Below, piece by piece: positions 1 through 8,680 of a stretch of DNA of 64,000 nt. The stretch spans positions 806,001-870,000 of the forward strand of contig NC_019892.1 of NCBI RefSeq assembly GCF_000242455.2, read 5' to 3'. This DNA is from Singulisphaera acidiphila DSM 18658. GTDB taxonomy: Bacteria; Planctomycetota; Planctomycetia; Isosphaerales; Isosphaeraceae. Numbering within the stretch: position 1 is the first letter of the stretch; every line of letters starts with the position of its first letter. The notes beneath the pieces were generated by a model. It was given only the letters and a program-made list of their open reading frames with translations. It did no database searches and was not told the DNA's origin. The translations under genes were made by a program, and so were the position numbers.

Positions 1-728
1 CAGGTGAATGACTGCTGATTGTCGGGTTGCGCCTGTTCTGGCGCCCGCCCGTCGCCGGTTTCGCTCTTGGCCTCGAACCCGGTCACGAACTCGACTCCAG
101 CCAGCGGGAGGAGGTCTCCCAACTCGGTTGCGTCGAGGACGTAAGGGGCAACCAGCACCCGCTCGTCCCCGGACCTGAGGTGGCGCACCGTCACCGCGCG
201 GACGTGATCCCCTTCGGTTTCGGCGCGGACCGGCGCGTGTTCCAAAAGCAACGTGAGCTGCCCCCCGGATGCGTAAGGGGCCAGGAGTTCGGTCAGGACC
301 GCCAGCGCGGCTCTCGGCTCGTGGCAGATCCGTGAGACGCTGCCATTGCCTGGGTTCAGGTAGCGAACGGCGCGGGCCTGGGCCGTGAGGGGATAGTGGC
401 GGCGGTAGTAGTCGCGGATCCCTCGTCGCAGCGCGAAGTACGAGGCGTTGCCGCCGAACTGCTCGATCCAAGCATGCTCGTCAGGAGGGACTGCCTGCTG
501 GGTGAGCTGGCCGCCGATCCAGTCGGTCAGCTCGGTCATGACGACCGTCCGCCCACTCCGCAAGGCGGCCAAGGCGGCTGCACACCCGCCGAGCCCCCCA
601 CCCACGATCGCGACGTCGGCGGCGATCTCTCGCGCTCCGGCGGCGTAGACGATCGGAACCCCGGCCTTGGCTGCCAGTAAACCGGCGAGTCCAACCTGAC
701 ACCCTTCGAGGAATTGACGGCGACGCAT
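1..728 (-). CDS. FAD-dependent oxidoreductase, Tat-type signal (3' end cut by window edge)
   Basis: About 242 N-terminal residues are visible; the gene continues beyond base 1. The protein opens MRRRQFLEGCQVGLAGLLAA, a twin-arginine-like signal, so it is probably exported. At about residues 38-66 a Rossmann dinucleotide motif (DVAIVGGGLGGCAAA) is followed by an acidic residue (TE), as in FAD-binding oxidoreductases of the PF12831 type. The WIGGQLTQQAVPPDEH segment is typical of that family. Substrate cannot be inferred. It is divergent from the methyltransferase at 1503. Fold assignment is firm; role is unknown. Confidence 0.85.
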   Translation of the reverse strand, partial: MRRRQFLEGCQVGLAGLLAAKAGVPIVYAAGAREIAADVAIVGGGLGGCAAALAALRSGRTVVMTELTDWIGGQLTQQAVPPDEHAWIEQFGGNASYFALRRGIRDYYRRHYPLTAQARAVRYLNPGNGSVSRICHEPRAALAVLTELLAPYASGGQLTLLLEHAPVRAETEGDHVRAVTVRHLRSGDERVLVAPYVLDATELGDLLPLAGVEFVTGFEAKSETGDGRAPEQAQPDNQQSFT

Positions 729-1502
729 GAATCGAGGCCCCGGCGAGATTGATGTTATCACCTGTCTGACGGCAAGCGGGCCATCTTACTCGAGATAGAG
801 TGAGCCTAGCTTAAACAATCCGATCCCTGCTAAGCTTGTGCCCTTAAAGGCAGAAAATCGTACTTTACAGAAGAGGAACGTTGAGGCTATGTTCTAAAAG
901 CAATAATTGCTGGGAGCCACAGCCCACAATGGAGAGAGAAGAAGCAGGCTGGCTGTCGGCCCGATTGGCCCTCCTTATTTTTCTGACGAACAAGCATGAT
1001 GAGGCCGGGGGCCTGCTTCGGATAATTAGGTCACTCAAAAGCTGAGAGGATGCCCGCAGGAGCTGAGAGGATGCTCGCAGGCAAACTTTTCTTTCAGGGA
1101 CGAGTGCGGCTTCTGGGCGATTGACCTCATTGTTCCGTGAGTCAGTTGGTCGTAAAACGCTCTAGGGCTACGGTTTCGGTGCCAATATGCATGATGCGTG
1201 GTATTGGAGGCCAGGTTCTTGGGCTATCAGGCTATCTGTTTCATCTCATGAAGGCGGTCGCTGTCATGCAGATATTTCGCGGTTTTTCATGACAGCTTAA
1301 GGTGCCAGCCTTTGAGGAATGTAACGGAGTAATGCCAGACTCTTCCCGAAAGCCACGTGCACTCGTGCGACTGACGGGTAAACACTCAACACCTCGGCGA
1401 TGATCGTGAGTCTGGAGTGAGTCTGCCCGAGGGACTTAAGAGACGTCGCACGCAAGCAACGACACCAATCGGCCTCGGTTCACAAAACTCCCTGAGACCC
1501 CG
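729..1502. other. Intergenic region between divergent genes
   Basis: This 774-bp stretch separates two divergent genes, so it should hold both promoters. I see no convincing ORF or RNA gene. Its base composition is more AT-rich than the coding flanks. The only clear structure is a 21-bp tandem duplication at 1040-1081. Confidence 0.5.
1040..1081. repeat. 21-bp tandem duplication
   Basis: Two head-to-tail copies of a 21-base unit beginning AGCTGAGAGGATG lie at 1040-1060 and 1061-1081. They differ at one position (CCCGC versus CTCGC). No third copy is present. Confidence 0.85.
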
Positions 1503-2237
1503 ATGAATCCTTACCGCACCTCATTCTATCAGAAACAAGCCGAGTGGCATCATTACGAAGGCCCGGACCAAGTTCGCGAAAACCACGAACTGCGCTCACG
1601 GTATTATGAGTGGTTTACCCGGGACTGGCTGCCCGCAGACCGCACAGGTCCGATTCTCGACATCGGATGTGGAAGCGGGCAATTTTTATACTTCTTGAAC
1701 AAGAAAAAATATACAAATCTGGAAGGGGTCGACCTTGATTCAACGCAGGTCGAAATCGCTCAAACTCTCGGATTCAAGGTCGAGGCGGCCCCAGTAATTG
1801 AGTACTTGAATCGTTCCCAAGGCGGGTACGAGATGATCGCGATGCTCGACATTATGGAGCATTTTACACGTGAGGAACTCTATCCTCTGATGGAGGCTGT
1901 CGTCAAGAGTTTGCGACCGGGCGGTCGCATCATCGCCAGCGTCCCGAACGCCGAGAGTCCCATGGGGTTGCAATGCCTTTATACAGACATTACGCATGAG
2001 CTCGCGTTTACGCCTATGTCATTTGAGGAATTACTGTTTTGTCATGGAATGGTCCTGTCTCAACTTCGCGATCCGTGGCCTGCTCCTCTAGGACTAAGCC
2101 GGCACCTCTATCGCTCACTTGTCTGTGGGATGCGTGCCCTCGAGTCATTGCGGCTTCGTAGCCTTGGGTTTGAGCCACCACGCATCTGGTCGAACGTCAT
2201 GTGGGTGTTGGCTCGCCCGCCTGAATCGAAACTCTAA
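1503..2237 (+). CDS. Class I SAM-dependent methyltransferase (UbiG-like)
   Basis: This 244-aa protein has motif I of class I methyltransferases, ILDIGCGSGQFLYFL (about residues 50-64). An acidic GVDLDS motif II follows, then MLDIMEHF and a LRPGGRIIASVPN motif. The arrangement matches methyltransferase domains found in polysaccharide and lipid-modification loci. The C-terminal third (DITHELAFTPMSFEELL) resembles sugar or lipid O-methyltransferases, but the substrate is unknown. Codon composition is slightly more AT-rich than the genes further right. The ATG at 1503 has no strong ribosome-binding site. It lies immediately upstream of an IS66 nest and has no operon partner. Confidence 0.85.
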   Translation: MNPYRTSFYQKQAEWHHYEGPDQVRENHELRSRYYEWFTRDWLPADRTGPILDIGCGSGQFLYFLNKKKYTNLEGVDLDSTQVEIAQTLGFKVEAAPVIEYLNRSQGGYEMIAMLDIMEHFTREELYPLMEAVVKSLRPGGRIIASVPNAESPMGLQCLYTDITHELAFTPMSFEELLFCHGMVLSQLRDPWPAPLGLSRHLYRSLVCGMRALESLRLRSLGFEPPRIWSNVMWVLARPPESKL

Positions 2238-2369
2238 ATTTGGGTTACCTGGATTTTCGACACTTCTCGCTAATCCCGACAGCCGCCACCCATTCCTCAG
2301 GCGACTCGAGGCCGTAGACGAACGGGTCGTGACTGTGACGCTGGCAACTCGATACCATGCTGAACAGCA

Positions 2370-2494
2370 CGGCCATTGTCTTCCCACCGGCAGTATGGAC
2401 GCTGGTCCACGTGCGGCCATACTGAGCACGATCATGGCGGGGGCCAAACGTCATCGTTTGGAGCCTTGGGCATACGCCAAAGACGCGCTCATGA
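2370..2494 (+). pseudogene. IS66 tnpC remnant, left part (older element, interrupted)
   Basis: From about 2395 the frame reads MDAGPRAAILSTIMAGAKRH followed by RLEPWAYAKDALM. It is nearly identical to the C-terminal region of the TnpC at 3365-5029. Homology fades upstream of about 2370. The fragment stops exactly at the left end of the inserted IS66 (2495). Its continuation is found at 5108, so the older transposase was split by the younger element. Confidence 0.85.
2488..2494. repeat. Target-site duplication, left copy (CTCATGA)
   Basis: CTCATGA directly precedes the GTAAGCG end and recurs at 5108-5114 after the right end. IS66 elements usually make 8-bp duplications; 7 bp match here. Removing one copy with the element restores the reading frame of the older tnpC (A-L-M-T-L-S). 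Confidence 0.8.
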
Positions 2495-2515
2495 GTAAGC
2501 GTTCGAAATAGCCAG
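2495..2515. repeat. IS66 left terminal inverted repeat
   Basis: It starts GTAAGCG, the canonical IS66 end, and matches the right end at 17 of about 21 positions. Confidence 0.85.
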
Positions 2516-2575
2516 TCTTGTGCCGCCTGATAGCCTGGAAGACGGACCATTTTGTTCGTCCTCCGGAGTCAGACG

Positions 2576-2953
2576 ATGCCACGTGCCGCCAATCCTGCCC
2601 TCCCAGTCCTCTGGCGTCGGCGACTGCAACAGCAGTCCGACAGCGGTCTCACCATCGGCCAGTTCTGCCAAGGCCAAGGGATCTCAACCGCGTCTTTCCA
2701 CGCCTGGAAGCGACGCCTCGCCTCGGATTCGCCTTGCCCTGTCCCCGCTCCGGCTCGCGAACCGGCATTCGTGCCGGTCATCCTCGCCGCCGCCCCCGAG
2801 TCGCGAGCCGGCGATTCCCCTGAATTCCTCACCATCCGACTCCCCGACGGCGGACGAATCCTCCTGCCCATCGCCGCGGGCGGTGAACTCGTCTGCCGGG
2901 TCGTCGAGACCGTCGCCCGCGTCGCGGCGAGGATGGAGCACGCCTCATGTTGA
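2576..2953 (+). CDS. tnpA: IS66 accessory protein TnpA
   Basis: This is the first gene of the IS66 element, 125 aa. It has the helix-turn-helix region typical of IS66 TnpA (LTIGQFCQGQGISTASFHAW, about residues 25-44). A proline-rich linker follows, then a C-terminal strand region (LTIRLPDGGRILLP). The ATG at 2576 is preceded by GGAG at a good distance, so I prefer it to the upstream in-frame start at 2552. It overlaps tnpB by 7 bases (ATGTTGA), suggesting translational coupling. It is probably a DNA-binding factor required together with TnpB and TnpC. Confidence 0.9.
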   Translation: MPRAANPALPVLWRRRLQQQSDSGLTIGQFCQGQGISTASFHAWKRRLASDSPCPVPAPAREPAFVPVILAAAPESRAGDSPEFLTIRLPDGGRILLPIAAGGELVCRVVETVARVAARMEHASC

Positions 2954-3333
2954 GCGTCCCACACACCGTGCGGATCCTCCTTCACGCCGACTCCGTTGAC
3001 CTCAGAAAAAGCTTTGACGGGCTCTCGGGAATCGTCAGCCAAGCCTTCCCTCAGGAGGAACTCCTCTCCGGCCATCTCTTCCTCTTCCTGAATCGCCGAC
3101 GTGATCGCATCAAGATCCTCTACTGGAATGTCGATGGCCTGGCGATCTGGTACTATCGCCTCGAAGCCGGCTCGTTCCAGGTCCCCCTCCGGCCCTCCTC
3201 CGACGCCCCGATCGAACTCCGGTCCGCCCAACTCGCCATGCTCCTGGGCGGCATCGACCTGGGGAACGCCCAGCAACGAAAACGATACCGGAGGACTGAG
3301 AAAAACAGGGAAAATCCCGGGAAAACCACTTGA
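2947..3333 (+). CDS. tnpB: IS66 accessory protein TnpB (IS66 Orf2)
   Basis: This 128-aa protein shows the strongly conserved TnpB pattern: a DLRKSFDGLSGIV segment near residue 19, LFLFLNRRRDRIKILYW, and DGLAIWYYRLEAGSFQVP. The length fits the family (about 115-130 aa). It starts inside the tnpA stop region and ends 31 bp before tnpC. Its biochemical role in IS66 transposition is not established. Confidence 0.95.
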   Translation: MLSVPHTVRILLHADSVDLRKSFDGLSGIVSQAFPQEELLSGHLFLFLNRRRDRIKILYWNVDGLAIWYYRLEAGSFQVPLRPSSDAPIELRSAQLAMLLGGIDLGNAQQRKRYRRTEKNRENPGKTT

Positions 3334-3364
3334 AATCAGAGGTAAGTATGCGATAATCCAATTA

Positions 3365-5029
3365 ATGATTAATCCTCTCGGTCGAAATGCCCAATCCGGC
3401 CCCGCGTCGCCGCCAGTCTCCGGCGATGCGGCCCCTCCCGGCGACGCGAGGCAGCAACGGATCCAGGACCTGCTCGCCGCACTCGATCAAGCCACCAGCA
3501 GGGCCAATGAGGAGTTGACGCAAGAGAACGACCGCCTGCGCCAGGAGTTGGAGCGGTACCGCCGCTATGTCTACGGGCGACGCAGCGAACGATGCGACGA
3601 TCCTGGACAAGGTCATCTCTTCGCGTTCGGCGAGGACCTCGAGGTGGCTCCCGAGGCCGAACCGGAGGCCCCGATGCCGGCCGCTCCGAGGAAGTCCCGG
3701 CCATCGCGGACGCTGGATTTCAGCCGCCTGCCCCACGTCCGCATCGAACATGACGTGCCCGAGGCGGACAAGACTTGCTCATGCTGCGGCCGGTCCAAGG
3801 CACGCATCGGCGAAGACGAGCGGCGTGAGCTCGAATTCATCCCGGCTCGCCTGGAGGTTCGGGTCCACGTCCTCCCCAAGTACGCGTGCTCGCACTGCCA
3901 CGACGGAGTGAAAAGCCCCGACGGACCGGAGCGACCGCTCCCGGGGTGCATCGCGGGAGCGGGCCTGCTTTCGCAATTGCTGATTTCCAAGTTTATCGAT
4001 CACTTGACCCTGTACCGCTTCGAGGGCATCGCGGTTCGCTACGGTTTGCACCTGCCGCGTGCGACGCTGTGCGATTGGGTCCGCAAGGCCGCCGAGTTGA
4101 TGGGGCCGCTCTACGACCTCCAAAAGCAACTCGTGCTCCAATCTCCGGTGATCTGGACCGATGACACCCCCGTCAAGGCGCTGGGCGGCGAGGCTCCCGG
4201 GAGCCTGACGACACGGTTCTGGCTCTATCATGGGGACGAGGATCATTCCTACGACGTGTACGACCATACGGCGAGTCGCAAACGCGACGGGCCGGCGACG
4301 TTCCTGGCCGGCTTCGTGGGTTATCTCCAGGCTGACGCATATGCTGGATATGACGGGCTCTATCTCGGGTCGCCTTCGGCGATCCACGAAGTCGCTTGTT
4401 GGGCGCACGCCCGCCGCAAGTTCTACGATGCGCGGTCGTCGTCGCCGGGGAACGCGGGTTTGATCCTGGAAGCGATCCGCCGGTTATACGACGTGGAGGA
4501 TCGCGTCCGAGGGTTGTCCGTTGAGGCGAGACAGGCCCTGCGTGCGCAAGAAGCGGTGCCGATCCTGGAACGGCTTCGAGGGGACCTCGATCGGCTTGCG
4601 GACCAGTCGCTGCCGAAATCGGCGTTGGGCCAGGCTCTGACCTATGCGCGGAATCAGTGGAAGGCGTTGTGCCGCTACACCGAGGACGGCCGGCTGACGA
4701 TCGACAACAACGTGGCGGAGCGTCGCCTCCGCGACCAAGCCATCGGCCGGAAGAATTGGTTGTTCCTGGGGAATGTGGATGCGGGACCGCGAGCGGCGGT
4801 GTTGAGCACGATCATGGCAGGAGCGAAGCGTCATCGCCTGGAGCCGTGGGCCTACGTCAAGGACGTACTGATGACGCTGAGCGTGGCCCCGGAACGAGTC
4901 GAGGACCTCTTGCCCGATCGGTGGGCTCGGAACCATCCGGGACACGTACTGACGCATCGCCTGGAGGAATCACGTGAACGGGCACGGCGTCGCGACGCAA
5001 AACGAGCGGATCGTCGCAAGCGGAAGTGA
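3365..5029 (+). CDS. tnpC: IS66 transposase TnpC
   Basis: This is the DDE transposase of the IS66 element, 554 aa from the ATG at 3365. The open frame extends upstream to 3101, but that part overlaps tnpB and is not TnpC-like. Order of domains: coiled N-terminal region (about 35-70), zinc-finger IS66 region with CSCCGRSKARIGEDERRELE and a second C-x2-C (CSHCHD), then the DDE core. Likely catalytic residues are the D of VIWTDDTPVKAL, the D of YLQADAYAGYDG and the E of TIDNNVAERRLR. The IS66 C-terminal domain follows. No frameshift is seen. Confidence 0.95.
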   Translation: MINPLGRNAQSGPASPPVSGDAAPPGDARQQRIQDLLAALDQATSRANEELTQENDRLRQELERYRRYVYGRRSERCDDPGQGHLFAFGEDLEVAPEAEPEAPMPAAPRKSRPSRTLDFSRLPHVRIEHDVPEADKTCSCCGRSKARIGEDERRELEFIPARLEVRVHVLPKYACSHCHDGVKSPDGPERPLPGCIAGAGLLSQLLISKFIDHLTLYRFEGIAVRYGLHLPRATLCDWVRKAAELMGPLYDLQKQLVLQSPVIWTDDTPVKALGGEAPGSLTTRFWLYHGDEDHSYDVYDHTASRKRDGPATFLAGFVGYLQADAYAGYDGLYLGSPSAIHEVACWAHARRKFYDARSSSPGNAGLILEAIRRLYDVEDRVRGLSVEARQALRAQEAVPILERLRGDLDRLADQSLPKSALGQALTYARNQWKALCRYTEDGRLTIDNNVAERRLRDQAIGRKNWLFLGNVDAGPRAAVLSTIMAGAKRHRLEPWAYVKDVLMTLSVAPERVEDLLPDRWARNHPGHVLTHRLEESRERARRRDAKRADRRKRK

Positions 5030-5086
5030 TCCAAGGGCGGTCCGATGCGCGGAGTGACGGGAGTGCCAATCGCGGTCCCCCCCCCT

Positions 5087-5107
5087 CTGGGAATCTCGAG
5101 CGCTTAC
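5087..5107. repeat. IS66 right terminal inverted repeat
   Basis: It ends CGCTTAC at 5107, the reverse complement of the canonical GTAAGCG end. Confidence 0.85.
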
Positions 5108-5340
5108 CTCATGACGCTGAGCGTGGATCCGGATCGAGTGGCCGACCTGTTGCCCGACCACTGGCGCGTGAGTCATCCGGAGCAGGCGTTGACGCATCGT
5201 CTTGAGGAATCCCGCGAGAACGCGCGGCGTCGCGACGCAAGACGAGCCGATCGTCGTCAAGGGAAGTAATCCGAGACCGGCTCGATGAGCGAGTTGCGGT
5301 GATCCGGCTCGCGAGACACCTGGGAATCTCGAACGCTTAC
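5108..5340 (+). pseudogene. Older IS66 remnant: tnpC 3' end plus right inverted repeat
   Basis: Reading resumes with LMTLSVDPDRVADLLPDHW and ends RRDARRADRRQGK at 5269. It parallels the TnpC C-terminus (MTLSVAPERVEDLLPDRW). Joined to the fragment ending at 2494 it gives one continuous frame. A second CGAACGCTTAC end closes at 5340 (reverse complement GTAAGCGTTCGAGATTCCCA), marking the right end of the older element. Confidence 0.88.
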
Positions 5341-5600
5341 CGTTGGCCAGCACGACTTCGATGCTGCCGGCAGGCGACTCAGCCTTGTCGGCGAGCACAT
5401 GCACGGGGAGAAACGCGGGCTTGGGCTGGTCGCGCCGCGGGAGTTCCCGCCGCCACCAATAAAACGACGGCACGCCCTCGGCCAGGCAGAACGCCCTGAC
5501 CGACAGTCCCCTCCGTTTCACCGGGCCAGAACCAGCCGCCAGTACGACTCCCGGCCCTTGCCTGCTCCTGCCACTCGGCCCATAGTTCACCCCCCTTCGG
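5341..5600 (-). pseudogene. IS66 tnpA remnant (third element), truncated and frameshifted
   Basis: On the minus strand the frame includes GLSVRAFCLAEGVPSFYWWR, followed by FLPVHVLADKAES and SIEVVLANG. This matches the conserved core of IS66 TnpA. The frame is cut exactly at 5340/5341 by the end of the older IS66. Its N-terminal part (ELWAEWQEQ) is in a different frame, so a frameshift is present. It is the outermost layer of the nested insertions. Confidence 0.75.
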
Positions 5601-5618
5601 CCATGCACCGATCGTAGC

Positions 5619-5831
5619 ATGGGCCGCAAGAAGGGGTTCACCGGACGCACATACAGTTTCGGCAATCGAAGCGATTGGGGGGCCGATGCCCAGGTCGTGC
5701 TGATGAGCGTCTACCAGATGCTCCAGCAGCGTGGCCATGCTCCACCGAAGACGGTGGTTGATGCGATCACGACTTACCTCGAAATCGGGAAGCTATCTCT
5801 ACTACCGGCCAAGGTCACTGCAGTCGGCTAA
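5619..5831 (+). pseudogene. C-terminal remnant of an IS66-like transposase
   Basis: This 70-residue open segment reads FGNRSDWGADAQVVLMSVYQ followed by MLQQRGHAPPKTVVDAI and LLPAKVTAVG. It resembles the extreme C-terminus of a second IS66 transposase subgroup. No DDE core or inverted repeat is seen nearby. The call is pattern-based and moderately uncertain. Confidence 0.5.
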
Positions 5832-6002
5832 AGTCTTATGGAGGCATGTGCATTATTATGTATTCGGTGATTGCGTGATCGGTGTTGGATCCGTGGGCGA
5901 GGATTATCAGAGGCTCCGGCCGACACGGCATTCAGCGGTTCGCGAACGAAAACCAGGGCGTTCATTCACGAAACCGCTGATCGTTTGCCGCGGAACGCTG
6001 GC

Positions 6003-8680
6003 TCAGACTTTGGCAAGTTGGGGGGTTGCCACAAGAGCATCGACAACAAACCGCAGCAATGTACCGTTACTCAAGACGATGTTGACGTAGAATTTCCTGA
6101 GACCTCGGTCTTTGCGATTCGGTTGAAAGTAGAGGTCGGCGACCGACGAATTGACGTCACGGTCGACCACGATCGCCTGCGATGTGGAAAGCCCGTTATA
6201 TTCCCAGAGGTCCGCAGAGCCGTCTCCGAAAATCACGACTTTGCTGATGCTAACGCCGGTCGGGATTCCCGTAATTGCGAAATGAATGTCCTGATACCCA
6301 TCCGGCGCGGCGGGATTGCCCGATCCCGTGAAGTCGCGGTTATCTTGATTGTAGTTGATGAGTTGGGCGGTGGGCAGAGAAGCGTTGGTCACCGAAATGC
6401 CATAGAAGGTGGCCGACTGAGTCACTCCCCCGCTATAAGTGATGGTGACCGTGAAGGCGGTGTTCCCCGAGATTGGCCCACCCGGCTCAAAGTAGAGGTC
6501 TCCGGTTGTTGCCATACCTTGGCGAAGAAGTTCGGCTCGCCAGTTTCCATTCGTATTGTTGGTGCCGAATGGAGCGGCGTACTCCGCATGGAAACCCGAG
6601 GCCTGAAGATCCACACCCGTAATCGTCAGGCCCGTGTTCAAGCCTGAGAGCACCAGGTGGACGTCCTGGGTGTAACTGGGAGAAGCGATCCCAGATTTAC
6701 CCACAAAGTCCGAACCATCTTGGTTAAGCGAGACGGCCGTTAGAGTCGGCATCGGCAGGGAGGCATTGGTCACCGAGATTCCTGAGAAGGTTGCCGACTG
6801 AGTCGATCCACCAGCGTAGGTAACCGTGATCGAGAACGCGGTGCTCGCCGAGATCGCTCCGCCCGGCTCGAAGTAGAGATCAGCGATTGCCGACAGACCT
6901 TGACGTAGCAGTTCCGCACGCCAATTTCCGTTGGTGTTGTTGCTTCCGAACGGAGCGGCGTACTGTGCATGGAAACCCGAGGCCTGAAGATCCACACCCG
7001 TAATCGCCAGGCCCGTGTTCAAGCCTGAGAGCACCAGGTGGATGTCCTGATAGCTGTTCGACCCGGCATTCTGCGACTTCCCGGTCAGGTCCGCCCCATC
7101 CTGGTTCAACGACGCGACCGTCAGGCTCGTCGTGGGGAAACTGACAGGCAGGGAAGCATTGGTCACCGAGATTCCGGAGAGGGTGGCTGACTGAGTCGAT
7201 CCACCAGCGTAGGTAACCGTGACCGAGAACGAGGTGCTCGCCGAGATCGGCCCACCCGGCTCGAAGTAGAGATCAGCGATTGCCGACAGACCTTGACGCA
7301 GTAGTTCCGCACGCCAATTTCCGTTGGTGTTGTTGCTTCCGAACGGAGCGTTGTAGATCCACTGCGCTCCCGCTGTCTGGATATTCACGCCCGTAATCGC
7401 CAGGCCCGTGTTCAAGCCTGAGAGCACCAGGTGGATGTCCTGATAGCTGTTCGACCCGGCATTCTGCGACTTCCCGGTCAGGTCCGCCCCGTCCTGGTTC
7501 AACGACGCCACTGTCAAGGTCGGGGTGACAGGAAGCTGCGAGTTGGTGACGACGATTCCATTCACTGTGAATATGCGCGTGGAATTGTCCGCATATCGAA
7601 CCGTCACTGTAAACTGCTGGCTGCTTGTGATCGGCCCACCCGGCTCAAAGTAGAGATCGGCGGTTGGGGACAGACCTTGGCGCAGGAGTTCAGCTCTCCA
7701 GAATCCGTTGGTGTTGTCGCTGTCAAATGGAGCGTTGTACTCCCATCTCGCTCCGGGTGCCTGGACGATCACGCCCGTGACGGTCAAGGCTGTATTCAAG
7801 CCAGAGAGCAGTAGGTGCACATCTTGGTAGCCGTTCGGACCGGTGTGGTCCGATTTACCCACCAGGTCCCGGCCGTCTTGATTGAGGGCCAGTGCAGTGA
7901 ATGCGGGCATCGGCAGCGAGGAATTGGTGACAGTGATTCCGTTCATGGTCGTCGTCTGAGTACTACCGTTCGCGTAATTCACCGTGACGGTGAACTGTTG
8001 GGTCGAAGCAATCGCCCCGCCCGCCTGGAGGTAGACGTCGCCTCGTGTCGATCGGCCTTGGCGCAACAGTTCGGCACGCCATTGCCCCGACGTGTTGTCT
8101 GAACCAGGGGACGCGTAATAACGCGAGTCAAAGCCAGGCGCCTGGATAATGATGGAAGCAACATCGAAGGCCGAATTCAAACCGTTGAGAACGAGGTGAA
8201 CATCTTGATAGCCGTCTGAGGCGGAGGCCGACCCCTGACCGACGAGGTCGCCACCGTCTTGGTTGAGCGAGACGGCCGTTAGAGTCGACATCGGCAGGGA
8301 GGCATTGGTTACTGAGATTCCGTAGAGGGTGGCCGACTGAGTCGATCCACCAGCGTAGGTAACCGTGATCGAGAACGCGGTACTCCCCGAGATCGCTCCG
8401 CCCGGCTCGAAGTAGAGATCAGCGATTGCCGACAGACCTTGACGTAGCAGTTCCGCACGCCAATTTCCGTTGGTGTTGTTGCTTCCGAACGGAGCGGCGT
8501 ACTGTGCATGGAAACCCGAGGCCTGAAGATCCACACCCGTAATCGCCAGGCCCGTGTTCAAGCCTGAGAGCACCAGGTGGATGTCCTGATAGCTGTTCGA
8601 CCCGGCATTCTGCGACTTCCCGGTCAGGTCCGCTCCGTCTTGGTTCAACGAAACTGCGGTCAGAACGGTTGCAGGAGCGG
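6003..8680 (-). repeat. Seven in-gene tandem repeats, period about 384 bp
   Basis: The NQDG codons recur near 8645, 8258, 7878, 7492, 7102, 6718 and 6345, giving a 373-390 bp spacing. The stretches near 8300-8650, 6750-7110 and 7150-7500 share long almost identical DNA runs, while the last copy is divergent. The near identity at DNA level points to recent duplication or gene conversion. Confidence 0.9.

Larger units (their letters stand above)
2495..5107 (+). mobile_element. IS66-family insertion sequence, apparently complete
   Basis: The 2613-bp element carries tnpA, tnpB and tnpC in the standard IS66 order. It is bounded by imperfect inverted repeats starting GTAAGCG: left GTAAGCGTTCGAAATAGCCA, right (reverse complement) GTAAGCGCTCGAGATTCCCA. 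A 7-bp CTCATGA direct repeat flanks it. All three genes look open and the DDE residues are present, so it may be active. It is inserted in the tnpC of an older, closely related IS66. Confidence 0.93.

Noticed and set aside
6003..8680. Regular repeat spacing suggesting a CRISPR-like array
   Set aside because: The repeats are about 384 bp, in frame and coding; there are no short repeats with unique spacers.
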